Source of the DNA: Acidobacteriota bacterium
GTDB lineage: Bacteria; Acidobacteriota; Terriglobia; Acidiferrales; UBA7541
Direction of reading: 5' to 3'
NCBI GenBank assembly: GCA_013289585.1
Contig: JABCZR010000004.1
Coordinates: forward strand, 1-64,000
Length of the DNA stretch: 64,000 nucleotides
The notes beneath the pieces were generated by a model. It was not told where the DNA came from. It was given only the letters and a program-made list of their open reading frames with translations, and made no database searches. Position numbers and translations under genes: made by a program. Shown in pieces: positions 9,251 to 17,089 of this stretch. The stretch's first letter is position 1; every line of letters starts with the position of its first letter.

Positions 9251-10912
9251 TTGTCAGGGCTACGAATCACCAGAAGAGACCTCCTCTCTCTATTCGTTTC
9301 GCTAAGTTTGGCCGGTCCAGACACGAAGGTCAAACCCGTCCCCTTTTTCCATGTGAGCCCCTTAAAGGGTGTTAGCTTTATCCTTCGTAACTCGCCAACC
9401 TCCCGCAAGTATCTCATTGAGACCATGCCCGGAGGTGTGGCGCTCCTGGATTACAACAACGACGGGTTGTTGGACATCCTTTTTGTGAATGGCGGTCATG
9501 TGCGAGACCCCATGGTCAGACCATTCAGCTTCGATCGCCATGATCCCACCTACTGGAATCGCCTGTATCGTCAGAATAAGGACGGCTCCTTCACCGATGT
9601 CACCGAGCGCGCCGGCCTGGCAAACGCCGGTGATACGAACTACGGGATGGGAGTCGCGGTCGGAGATTACGACAACGACGGTTTTCCCGACATCTACGTA
9701 ACGAACTTCGGGAAAAATATTCTGTATCACAATAACGGCGACGGCACGTTTACGGATGTCACTGCGAAGGCCGGTGTTGAGGCGGGCGGTTGGTCCGCCT
9801 CTGCGGGGTTTCTGGATTACGATAATGACGGCAAGCTGGATTTGTTTGTTACGCGCTATCTAGATTGGAGCGTGGAGAAAAGTAAAACGTGCGGCTTCGA
9901 AACGCCCACGTATTGCCCGCCCGGTGATTTTCCGGCCACGACGAGCATCTTGTACCACAACCGCGGAGATGGCACCTTTGAGGACGTGAGCGTGCCCTCC
10001 GGCATCGCCGCGAGGAAAGGCCATGGCCTGGGAGTGGCCTTCGCCGACTACGATGGTGATGGCCATACCGACATTTTTGTCGCCAACGACGCCACTGAGC
10101 AGTTTCTTTTTCACAACAATGGGAACGGTACTTTTACCGAATGTGGTCTGGATTCAGGTGCCGCACTCACGGCCAACGGCAAAATGCCATCCGGTATGGG
10201 TGTTGTTTTTCAGGATTACGATAACGATGGCCTTCCCGACCTTCTAATCACCCAACTCCCGCATGAGCCTTACGTCGTTTATCATAACGACGGTCGCGGG
10301 TCGTTTAGCGCGCAGGAACTGGAAGCGGGGTTTGGCGTTCTCTCGGGGAGATCCTCGGGGTGGGGAATTGGGCTGGAGGATTTTGACAACGACGGATGGA
10401 AGGACGCTTTCATAGTTCAGGGCCATGTCTTCGACAATGTGGAGACGTATGACAACTCACTTCGCTATCGGGAACCTCCCTTGCTCGCGTTGAATCACAA
10501 GGGACATTTTGAGAGAGCCGACTCAGGGTCGGATATGCCCGTAGCCGGACGAGGAGCGGCATTCGGCGATTTGAACAATGACGGATGGATGGACGTGGTC
10601 ACTACATCTCTCGGCGAACGTCCACAGTTGTATTTGAACCGGGGCGGGAAACTGCACTGGCTGACCATTACGCTTCGCGGAATACGGAGCAATCGCGATG
10701 GTTACGGTGCCCGCGTCCTGGTCAATGGTCAAGTCCGCTTCGCCACGGCCACAGGCAGCTACCTCTCTTCGAATGACAAGCGATTGCATTTCGGTCTTGG
10801 TTCTGCTGAAATCGCGAACATCGAGATCAGGTGGCCCTCCGGCATCCATCAGGTTCTGCACGGTGTTAAGGCTGATCAATTCATAGTCATCGAGGAATCG
10901 GAACAGCCATGA
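9251..10912 (+). CDS. FG-GAP/VCBS repeat protein with C-terminal ASPIC/UnbV domain
   Basis: The likely start is TTG at 9251 behind GGGGAAAGGATTT, giving 553 residues. The N-terminus (ITRRDLLSLFVSLSLAG) carries a twin-arginine-like signal. Seven calcium-loop repeats of the form D-x-N/D-x-DG follow: DYNNDGLLD, DYDNDGFPD, DYDNDGKLD, DYDGDGHTD, DYDNDGLPD, DFDNDGWKD and DLNNDGWMD. They predict an integrin-alpha-like beta-propeller. The last about 110 residues match the ASPIC/UnbV domain (RSNRDGYGARV, LHFGLG, IRWPSG). The cellular role of this family is not established; such genes are often found next to TonB receptors and TPR proteins in Acidobacteria and Bacteroidetes. Its stop overlaps the next start (ATGA), so the two are translationally coupled. 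Confidence 0.88.
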   Translation: MSGLRITRRDLLSLFVSLSLAGPDTKVKPVPFFHVSPLKGVSFILRNSPTSRKYLIETMPGGVALLDYNNDGLLDILFVNGGHVRDPMVRPFSFDRHDPTYWNRLYRQNKDGSFTDVTERAGLANAGDTNYGMGVAVGDYDNDGFPDIYVTNFGKNILYHNNGDGTFTDVTAKAGVEAGGWSASAGFLDYDNDGKLDLFVTRYLDWSVEKSKTCGFETPTYCPPGDFPATTSILYHNRGDGTFEDVSVPSGIAARKGHGLGVAFADYDGDGHTDIFVANDATEQFLFHNNGNGTFTECGLDSGAALTANGKMPSGMGVVFQDYDNDGLPDLLITQLPHEPYVVYHNDGRGSFSAQELEAGFGVLSGRSSGWGIGLEDFDNDGWKDAFIVQGHVFDNVETYDNSLRYREPPLLALNHKGHFERADSGSDMPVAGRGAAFGDLNNDGWMDVVTTSLGERPQLYLNRGGKLHWLTITLRGIRSNRDGYGARVLVNGQVRFATATGSYLSSNDKRLHFGLGSAEIANIEIRWPSGIHQVLHGVKADQFIVIEESEQP

Positions 10913-11994
10913 TACATGCGTTGCTATGGGCGTTCTTGTGGTTGCAAATGCAGTCGGCGGAGCCTCCCGTGCCTGCCGAAGCCCTTACCTTGCTGCAATC
11001 CGGCCTTGATGCAGAGCAGCGCCATGATCTCGAACGGGCCATAGCTTCGTTTCGCAAGGCCGCCGATCTGGCACCATCCGCTGGTATCGTGTTCCTCAGG
11101 TTGGGCGAAGCCTACATGAAAAAGGGGGACTACACCGCGGCCATTCCTCCTTTGAAGCATGCCGCCGAATTGAATCCGGATTCTCTTCCCGCTCATCAGT
11201 TCCTCGGCTATGCGTTTCTCGCGGCAGGCTACGCAGCCGAGGCCATCCCTCATCTGGAACTAGTTCACGAATATGGCGCTCTGGGAATCGCCCAACTGCA
11301 ATCGGGCCAGCCTGCGGAGGCAGTCGGGAATCTGCGACTCGCTCTCGCGAAGAATCCGAACGATCCCGATCTTCTCTACTATCTAGGCCGTGCCGGGACT
11401 TCACTTTCCGCACAATCCTTGGACCGCTTGCTTTCGGCTTTTCCAGATTCAGCGCGAGGACATCAGGCTGTGGGGCAGAATCTATTCGTAATGAAGATGT
11501 TCCCCGAGGCCGTCAAGGAATATCAAATGGCACTGGCCTTGCGTCCCGATTTGCCCGGCCTGCGACTTGAGTTGGGACAAGTCTATGCGGCAAGCGCTGA
11601 CTGGGAAAAAGCCGAGGAGCAATTTCGTGTAGAAACAAATCTGCAACCCGGCAATGCCGAAGCTGCTTATCGCTTGGGCGATGCTTTGTTACAGCAGGGC
11701 AAGCTCAAGGAAGCCGCAGAGGAGCTGCGGCTTTCCGATTCGCTTCGCCCGGATATGCCGGAGACTTTATATTCACTGGGTAGAGCTACTGCCGTCACCG
11801 ATCCAAGCGCGGCCGAGCACGCATTGCTGCGCGTCATTGAAGTGGAGAAGGACGCTTCGCTCGCGGGAAAGGCCTATCTCGCGTTGGCAGGAATTCACCG
11901 GAAGCAAGGCAAGATCGAGCAAGCGACCCGTGAGATGCAGGAGGTTCGTCGCATCCAGGCCGCAAACAGTCGTCGCGCGCCGACGAAGCAGTAG
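10909..11994 (+). CDS. exported TPR-repeat protein coupled to the ASPIC/UnbV gene
   Basis: The protein is 361 residues. Its ATG overlaps the stop of the ASPIC/UnbV gene by four bases. A short hydrophobic N-terminus (IHALLWAFLWLQMQ) suggests export. The rest is tandem 34-residue TPR units from about residue 25 to 350, for example VFLRLGEAYMKKGDYTAAI, LLYYLGRAG and AAYRLGDALLQQGKLKEAA. TPR units bind partner proteins. The overlapping arrangement suggests that it works with the UnbV protein, perhaps at the membrane surface. No enzyme motif is present. This is the end of the + strand series that begins with the TonB receptor. Confidence 0.85.
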   Translation: MIHALLWAFLWLQMQSAEPPVPAEALTLLQSGLDAEQRHDLERAIASFRKAADLAPSAGIVFLRLGEAYMKKGDYTAAIPPLKHAAELNPDSLPAHQFLGYAFLAAGYAAEAIPHLELVHEYGALGIAQLQSGQPAEAVGNLRLALAKNPNDPDLLYYLGRAGTSLSAQSLDRLLSAFPDSARGHQAVGQNLFVMKMFPEAVKEYQMALALRPDLPGLRLELGQVYAASADWEKAEEQFRVETNLQPGNAEAAYRLGDALLQQGKLKEAAEELRLSDSLRPDMPETLYSLGRATAVTDPSAAEHALLRVIEVEKDASLAGKAYLALAGIHRKQGKIEQATREMQEVRRIQAANSRRAPTKQ

Positions 11995-12467
11995 GGGCGA
12001 CTCTCTCGAGTTTTTCAGCGAGCGGCTCGCCTTAGGCGAACTCGTCGACTAACAACTGACTGACTGCCGAGGTAGGCAGAATACGCAGTTTCCCTTCACG
12101 GGCCTGGCGGCTGCGCCAGCCAGTCTACGCTCGCTCAAGCAGACACGGGGCTGTGAGCGAACCCGAGCGGCCGCGCCTCAACTCGGTTTGGGTTGGGTGG
12201 AAATGCAAACACGTACGGCCGACGCCGGAGGCAGTAAGCCGAGGGGATTCTCCAGTGGTTCTCCCAGAGCGGTCGGATGCCGCCTGGCCCAATGCGATGC
12301 AGTACTCCCTGCATTCAATAGGCAACAGAGTAGATCCACCCTTTCACGAAGGTTTCGAAGTGGGTTCAATTCCGATCACCCGCCCCATAAACTTCGATCT
12401 CATAACGAATACGACTTCAGGCATAGTTTCTGTTTAGCGGACAAACCAGGGCTGGGCAGCCAGATGA
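11995..12467. other. intergenic region without recognisable gene
   Basis: Short inverted repeats occur (GCTCGCC TTA GGCGAAC near 12027, and GGCCTGGC ggct GCGCCAGCC near 12101) but none has a T-tract. Open frames of 60-110 codons overlap on both strands without ribosome-binding sites or family signatures. I read this as non-coding or decayed sequence. Confidence 0.5.
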
Positions 12468-12587
12468 CTACCCGGGTCCATTCGGCTGCGATATCGGACA
12501 GGCGAAGGAAGCGGGCTTAGGTGTCTGCTGCGCACCCATCGAAGCAGCCACCCATGCGACACCGACGAGCCAGAGCCCAAACCTCAT
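12468..12587 (-). pseudogene. truncated secreted protein gene (39 codons)
   Basis: ATG at 12587 has an excellent site, AAGGAGGA, nine bases upstream. The product starts with a clean signal peptide (MRFGLWLVGVAWVAASMGAQ) and continues TPKPASFACPISQPNGPG before TAG. From memory, exported acidobacterial proteins of about 180 residues begin their mature part with a similar C-P-x-T/S-x-P-N-G sequence. Here the reading frame stops straight after PNGPG, and no continuation is recognisable in the next 300 bp in any frame. The intact translation start with no body suggests a recently truncated gene. The IS30-like element lies about 100 bp upstream of its start. Confidence 0.45.
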
Positions 12588-12673
12588 AGCGATAAATCCT
12601 CCTTGGAACTCGGCCGATTCGATTCGTTTCGGCGGCAGGACATGAGGCGAATTTATCACGTTTTGGTTCAAGT

Positions 12674-12904
12674 GCCTGGTAAGTCGGGTGGTCTCAATGG
12701 GTCGACGCAACACTCTGCTCGAACCCACCTTGCATTGAAAACAAAAGTTAAAATCTCTGCCTAGGTTAGATCAGCCGGAACACTACCCTGGCTAGGTTTT
12801 GACCGAGTACAGCCAAACAGATGGGTTCTTCCGGGGAAGCATTGTCGAATCAACGCATTGGATGGTGTTGCGTCGACCGGTTGAGCTGGCAGCGCTTACC
12901 GGAC
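12674..12904. repeat. palindromic repeat unit interrupted by an IS30-like element
   Basis: The left half, GCCTGGTAAG at 12674-12683, and the right half, CTTACCGGAC at 12895-12904, are the two arms of the dispersed palindrome family. Uninterrupted copies at 14947-14971 and 14994-15016 have the arms only a few bases apart. Here the arms are separated by the 203-bp element at 12689-12891. Confidence 0.6.
12689..12891 (-). mobile_element. internally deleted IS30-family element (MITE-like), copy 1
   Basis: The element is 203 bp with imperfect terminal inverted repeats. Both inner ends read CTCAA, two variable bases, then GGTCGACGCAACAC. IS30-family ends have a similar sequence as I recall them (TCAATTGGTCAACGCAACA). 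On the minus strand, just inside the right end, the translation reads NALIRQCFPGRTHLFGCTRS. This resembles the IS30 transposase stretch NALIRQYFPKGTDL. At the left end SVASTH then a stop recalls the transposase C-terminus lying within the inverted repeat. So the element keeps both ends and scraps of the transposase 3' half. It cannot encode a transposase. A second copy at 16760-16962 is about 94% identical (12 differences, no gaps). Confidence 0.75.
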
Positions 12905-13197
12905 AAATGGTTTCCACACGTGCGCCATTGTGATCATCTGAACATGTCTTACGGCCGCTCCCAGCATTCCGACAGGTCACGCGGTTTCGCTTATTCTTGA
13001 CCCTTTTTCCCTCGGAATTTCGCAGTTATTAGTAGAGGGCAAGAACCCGGTTACCAGGGTGGAAACCGGCCAGGTGATCGTCGCGAGGCGGAAACGAATC
13101 CGTAGTCCCACGCACTATAGGTCAAGTGGCCTTCCTCTCCCGTAGCCGCTTGGGCCCCAGTCCTGGCATTTCCCTCGGAGGAGGAACTGTTTGACCT

Positions 13198-14793
13198 ATG
13201 TGCAACCAACTCAATCTTCGTGTGTCTGACTCTACGTCAAGTAAGAGCAGCTTCGCTCGCTCCCACCGTCCTGCCTTCCTGACAAGCATCGTGATCCTGG
13301 TTGGAGCCGGAACGTTGCTGGCGATCGGCAGAGGCTCCGATCTGTTTGTCCCCCGTTTTCAGGAGTTCTCTGACCCCGAAGGGCGTTTTGCGAACTTTAA
13401 CCCTGGCGGCCCCACGGACACTACCACCAATCCCTTTTTCCAGGATCTTGGGACAAACGGCCGCAGATGCGTCACTTGTCACCAAGCCAGCGACGCTTGG
13501 TCCGTAACTCCACCTCATATTCAGTTTCGATTTGACACGACCCATGGCACAGATCCTATTTTCCGCCCGGTAGACGGCGCGAACTGCCCGACAGCCGATG
13601 TTTCCACAATGGAGGAGCGGCGTGAGGCCTACAGTCTATTGCTAAGTCGGGGCTTAATCCGCATCGGAATAGCTGTTCCCGCAAACGCGGACTACCAGGT
13701 CGTCAGTGTCTACAATCGATATGGATGCAACGCAACTGATGTAATTTCGATGTACCGCCGGCCGCTGCCAACCACCAACCTTCCCTTCTTGAGCGCGGTG
13801 ATGTTTGACGGGCGGGAATCTTCGCCGGCTACCGGCACCACCAAGATCCTCTATAGCAATTACCCGACTTCGCTTCTAAGCGACCTGGCGCACCAGTCGG
13901 TGGACGCCACCAACATTCATGCGCAAGGCGACGGGACGCATCCAACCCCAGAGGAACAGCAGCAGATTGTAGACTTCGAAACGAAAATCTTTACCGCCCA
14001 GATACGCGACCGCCACGCTGGCGATCTGGACGAAGGGAGCGCGAACGGCGGGCCTATCTCTCTCGCTACCCAACCCTTCTTCCTCAGCATAAACTCCAGC
14101 GTCCACCCTCTGGTCCCCACTTTTGAGCAGCCGGGTGGGCTGGTGAGCCCGGGCGACGGCCAGTTTACCTCCAACATCTTCAACCTCTACGACAAATGGG
14201 CGCAGAACGAGTACCGCGAAGATGATGAACATGATGGGCGTAGCGCCGCACGTCGCTCCATTGCCCGCGGCGAGTTGCTTTTCAACACACTGCAAATTCC
14301 CATCTCCGGCGTTGCCGGCATCAACGACGATGTAGCAGCTGGAGGCTTGGTCGCCGGCGGCATTCCATCGCTCCTGGGAACCTGTGGCACTTGTCACGAC
14401 ACTCCGAACGTCGGCAACCACTCCTTTCCCACGCCCCTGAACATCGGCACCGGCGACCCCAGCCCGAGCAATCCCTCCGTCAATCTGGGAGGCCTCGACG
14501 TGAGGTACTTGCCGGAAATCACGGTGTGCAAAAAGGTCGCGACTACAGGTCTGCCTACCAATAACTGCAAAACTACTACCGACCTCGGCCAGGCTTTGAT
14601 TGATGGCCGGTTCGACCATGTGGGCAAGATTAAAGGACCAATCCTGCGCGGGCTTGCAGGTCGCGCGCCCTATTTCCATAATGGCTCAGCTGCCACACTG
14701 ATAGACGCGGTAAACTTCTACGACACGCGCTTTACTCTTCACCTTTCCCAGCAGGACAAGGACGATCTCGTCGCGTTCTTGAAGACACTGTAG
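13198..14793 (+). CDS. exported di-heme cytochrome c peroxidase-like protein
   Basis: The protein is 531 residues. ATG at 13198 lies 13 bases after GGAGGAGG, so the spacing is long. A hydrophobic segment at about 25-48 (PAFLTSIVILVGAGTLLAIG) is a signal peptide or anchor. Two heme c sites are visible: CVTCH at residues 91-95 and CGTCH at 396-400. Near the C-terminus, APYFHNGSAATL followed by NFYDTRF is a signature of the MauG/bacterial di-heme peroxidase group. The spacing between the two hemes, about 300 residues, is larger than in ordinary about 340-residue CcpA enzymes, so the N-terminal heme domain is expanded. Role: periplasmic electron transfer or peroxide reduction; the exact reaction is not certain. 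It stands alone between repeat-rich gaps. Confidence 0.82.
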   Translation: MCNQLNLRVSDSTSSKSSFARSHRPAFLTSIVILVGAGTLLAIGRGSDLFVPRFQEFSDPEGRFANFNPGGPTDTTTNPFFQDLGTNGRRCVTCHQASDAWSVTPPHIQFRFDTTHGTDPIFRPVDGANCPTADVSTMEERREAYSLLLSRGLIRIGIAVPANADYQVVSVYNRYGCNATDVISMYRRPLPTTNLPFLSAVMFDGRESSPATGTTKILYSNYPTSLLSDLAHQSVDATNIHAQGDGTHPTPEEQQQIVDFETKIFTAQIRDRHAGDLDEGSANGGPISLATQPFFLSINSSVHPLVPTFEQPGGLVSPGDGQFTSNIFNLYDKWAQNEYREDDEHDGRSAARRSIARGELLFNTLQIPISGVAGINDDVAAGGLVAGGIPSLLGTCGTCHDTPNVGNHSFPTPLNIGTGDPSPSNPSVNLGGLDVRYLPEITVCKKVATTGLPTNNCKTTTDLGQALIDGRFDHVGKIKGPILRGLAGRAPYFHNGSAATLIDAVNFYDTRFTLHLSQQDKDDLVAFLKTL

Positions 14794-15116
14794 GCAACGC
14801 CGACTCAAAGCAAAGTGGGCTCGCGCAGATACCTGAATGTATCTTCGGAAGATTGAATCGCGATCCCTAGTCGACGGATAAAAGGTGCGGCCGGCTGACG
14901 CGCGGCATTGCCGGTGGATGACAGAACATCTGGACGTAATCTACATGCCTGATAAACAGCGCTAACCGGACAAATGAAGTTTTACTTTACATCTCCGGTA
15001 AGGCGACTTACCAGGCAAGTGAAATTACTTGCGAGTTGCCCGTTGAACCGACCTGAATCCGATTTGCGATAGTCTGGCGCGGGTTAGGAGCTATGTGGGG
15101 GGAGTAACTCAACCGG
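14794..15116. other. intergenic region carrying several palindromic repeats
   Basis: 323 bases lie between the 3' ends of the cytochrome and Kelch genes. No gene is seen. Bases 14947-15047 carry two palindromic units and the inverted copy of the repeat at 553-597. Confidence 0.6.
14947..15047. repeat. two uninterrupted palindromic units plus inverted copy of the 553-597 repeat
   Basis: Unit one is GCCTGATAAA, CAGCG, CTAACCGGAC at 14947-14971. Unit two is TCCGGTAAGG, CGA, CTTACCAGGC at 14994-15016. The following CAAGTGAAAT and then ACTTGCGAGTTGCCCGTT match, inverted, the sequence at 553-597. The extension ACAAATGAA / GCAAGTGAAAT after each half is shared with 12905, 16975 and 18250. Confidence 0.65.
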
Positions 15117-16622
15117 TTAGCGCGGATCGTAGCGCCATAAATCGTTCAGGATAGTCGATCCTGCCTGGACTGGGATATTGTCGTAACCCCAACCTGCAAA
15201 AATCCAGAAATTTCCACTGCTGTCCATCCACGAAGAAGAGTTGTAACGCCCTCCCGGTACACTGCCGGGAGCGGGCGTCCCCTTCGTGCCATAGGTTCCG
15301 GGCTGATTTCCGATATTACTCCCGTTGATCCACATCCATTCATTGGTCGAAGGATCAAATTCCCAGAGGTCGTTCAACGTAACGCCTCCTGCGCTCGACA
15401 ATGTAGAGTCATAACCGTAACCACCGAAGAGCCAAAGTTTGCCACTACTGTCGATCCAACTGGCTGCGCTCATCCGGCCCCCGGGCACATTTGAACTAGA
15501 CGCCACCGCCTTCATTCCATATTGGCCGGGTAATCCCGCTGCCGGACCGTTGCTCCCGCTGATCCACGTCCATTCGCCAGATGTGGGATTGAAGTTCCAT
15601 AGATCATTGAGATCGCCAGGTCCGGACCCCTTCCCGTCGTTGCCGCCGAATAGCCAGAGAAATCCCCTTGAATCTATCCAACTCACCGTTCCTTCCCTTC
15701 CGTCGGGAACATTGCTCGCGGACGGCACTCCAATAGTTCCATAATTACCAGGCTGGTTGGGGTTGGACCCACCTCCGCTGACCCATTTCCATTGCCCTGT
15801 ACTAGGAGCGAATTCCCAAAGGTTGTTATACCATCCGTATCCCTGAACATATGCGACGCCACCGAACAGCCACAAATTGCCAGCCTTGTCTATCCATCCT
15901 GTGGCACCAGTAACACCAAGTGGTACGTTACTCGGTGCTGCGACTCCTTGTGTCCCGAATACAGCAGTTTGTGCTCCCTGCACCGTATTGCTTCCACTCA
16001 CCCAGGTCCACTGCTTGCTGCCGGGATCGAATTTCCATAGATCGTTCATGTAACCAAATGTGCCGGCCGAATCGAAAGCCAAGCCACCGAACAGCCACAG
16101 ATTACCGCCCGCATCAACCCAGCTGACGGCGTTTGCTCGCCCGCCGGGGACGTTGGAAGCAGATGGCGCGCCTAAAACTCCATAGACGCCTTGCTGACCG
16201 TAAACTGTATATTGCGCATTGTAATTTGTTCCAGCGGTACTGCTTCCGCTGACCCATGTCCATTCGCTGCTTGAAGGACTGAACTCCCAAAGATCATTTA
16301 AGGCGCTGAAGGTAGCATTGGCATCCAGACCAAAGCCCCCGAAGAGCCAGAAATTTCCACTCGCATCCGTCCAACTCATAGCCGAGTTCCGCCCGCCGGG
16401 AACGTTGGTGGGAGAAGCCACGTCCTGCACGCCGTAAACGGGATCCGAGTTATCCGTAGGCAAGTCGGCATCCGCTCCGCTGATCCAAGTCCACTCGTGG
16501 GCGCCGCTCGGAGGAGGGGGAGGAGGGGGGCTGGAGCCAGCTGGGGTGCCTCCTCCGCCGCAGCCAGACAGAGAAAGGACAACTCCCAATGCGATGGTGA
16601 CCTGAATTGTGGACGCCTTCAT
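15117..16622 (-). CDS. Kelch-repeat lipoprotein (six-bladed propeller)
   Basis: ATG at 16622 gives 501 residues; an upstream ATG at 16652 would add ten residues that spoil the signal peptide. The lipobox LSLSGC is followed by Gly and Pro runs (GCGGGG, then SSPPPPPPPSG), a flexible tether. Six repeats of about 75 residues follow. Each holds NVPGGR-like, SWIDSSGNLWLFGG-like, NDLWEFDPS and EWTWVSGSN elements, the Kelch / galactose-oxidase central-domain pattern. Six or seven blades would close a propeller. No catalytic copper ligands are evident, so a binding or scaffolding role on the cell surface is more likely than oxidation. The repeats are strongly similar to each other, which points to recent internal duplication. 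Confidence 0.85.
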   Translation of the reverse strand: MKASTIQVTIALGVVLSLSGCGGGGTPAGSSPPPPPPPSGAHEWTWISGADADLPTDNSDPVYGVQDVASPTNVPGGRNSAMSWTDASGNFWLFGGFGLDANATFSALNDLWEFSPSSSEWTWVSGSSTAGTNYNAQYTVYGQQGVYGVLGAPSASNVPGGRANAVSWVDAGGNLWLFGGLAFDSAGTFGYMNDLWKFDPGSKQWTWVSGSNTVQGAQTAVFGTQGVAAPSNVPLGVTGATGWIDKAGNLWLFGGVAYVQGYGWYNNLWEFAPSTGQWKWVSGGGSNPNQPGNYGTIGVPSASNVPDGREGTVSWIDSRGFLWLFGGNDGKGSGPGDLNDLWNFNPTSGEWTWISGSNGPAAGLPGQYGMKAVASSSNVPGGRMSAASWIDSSGKLWLFGGYGYDSTLSSAGGVTLNDLWEFDPSTNEWMWINGSNIGNQPGTYGTKGTPAPGSVPGGRYNSSSWMDSSGNFWIFAGWGYDNIPVQAGSTILNDLWRYDPR

Positions 16623-16744
16623 AAAAAATTCGAAATAACCTCCTTCCCGCAACGATACATCTTCCTTTGTTCAGTGTGAATTACAAACTGCGAGTTCACT
16701 TTTCGGGTCGGAATGCCGGGGCGACAGAGCGCTAACTCCGAAGC

Positions 16745-16975
16745 GCCTGATAAACGCGGTGGTCTCAATGGGTCGACGCAACACTCAGCTCGAACCCACC
16801 TTGTATTGAAAACAAAAGCTAAAATCGCTGGCTAGGTTAGATCAGCCGGAACACTACGCTGGCTAGGTCTTGACCGAGTACAGCCAAACAGATGGGTTCT
16901 TCCGAGGAAGCATTGCCAAATCAACGCATTGGATGGTGTTGCAGCGACCGGTTGAGCTGGCAGCGGTTATCGGAG
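16745..16975. repeat. second palindromic unit interrupted by an IS30-like element
   Basis: GCCTGATAAAC at 16745-16755 and GGTTATCGGAG at 16965-16975 are the two arms. They differ from the arms around copy 1 (GGTAAG/CTTACC) much more than the two inserted elements differ from each other. GCGG occurs on both sides of the element (16756-16759 and 16963-16966), a possible target duplication. Confidence 0.55.
16760..16962 (-). mobile_element. internally deleted IS30-family element (MITE-like), copy 2
   Basis: This is the same 203-bp element as at 12689-12891, in the same orientation and without insertions or deletions between the copies. The terminal inverted repeats are the same, but the right one has lost the CGTCGACC match (now CAGCGACC). 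It lies upstream of the Kelch lipoprotein start (16622, minus strand) and may affect its promoter region. Confidence 0.75.
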
Positions 16976-17011
16976 AAGTGAAATCGCCCACCAAGCCAGC
17001 CTGGGCAGTGG

Positions 17012-17035
17012 TCCGGTAAGGCGTGCTAACCAGGC
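17012..17035. repeat. palindromic repeat unit
   Basis: TCCGGTAAGG, CGTG, CTAACCAGGC form an imperfect palindrome of the same family as 14994-15016. It lies 54 bases ahead of the next gene start. Confidence 0.6.
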
Positions 17036-17089
17036 ATCTGAGCTGATGTAGGATAGACGGCCAGAGTCGATGTTGGTAGGTCCAACGCT

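Noticed and set aside
14947-15016. Integron attC-like site
   Set aside because: The palindromes lack the conserved GTTRRRY/RYYYAAC ends and bulges, and no integron integrase is present.
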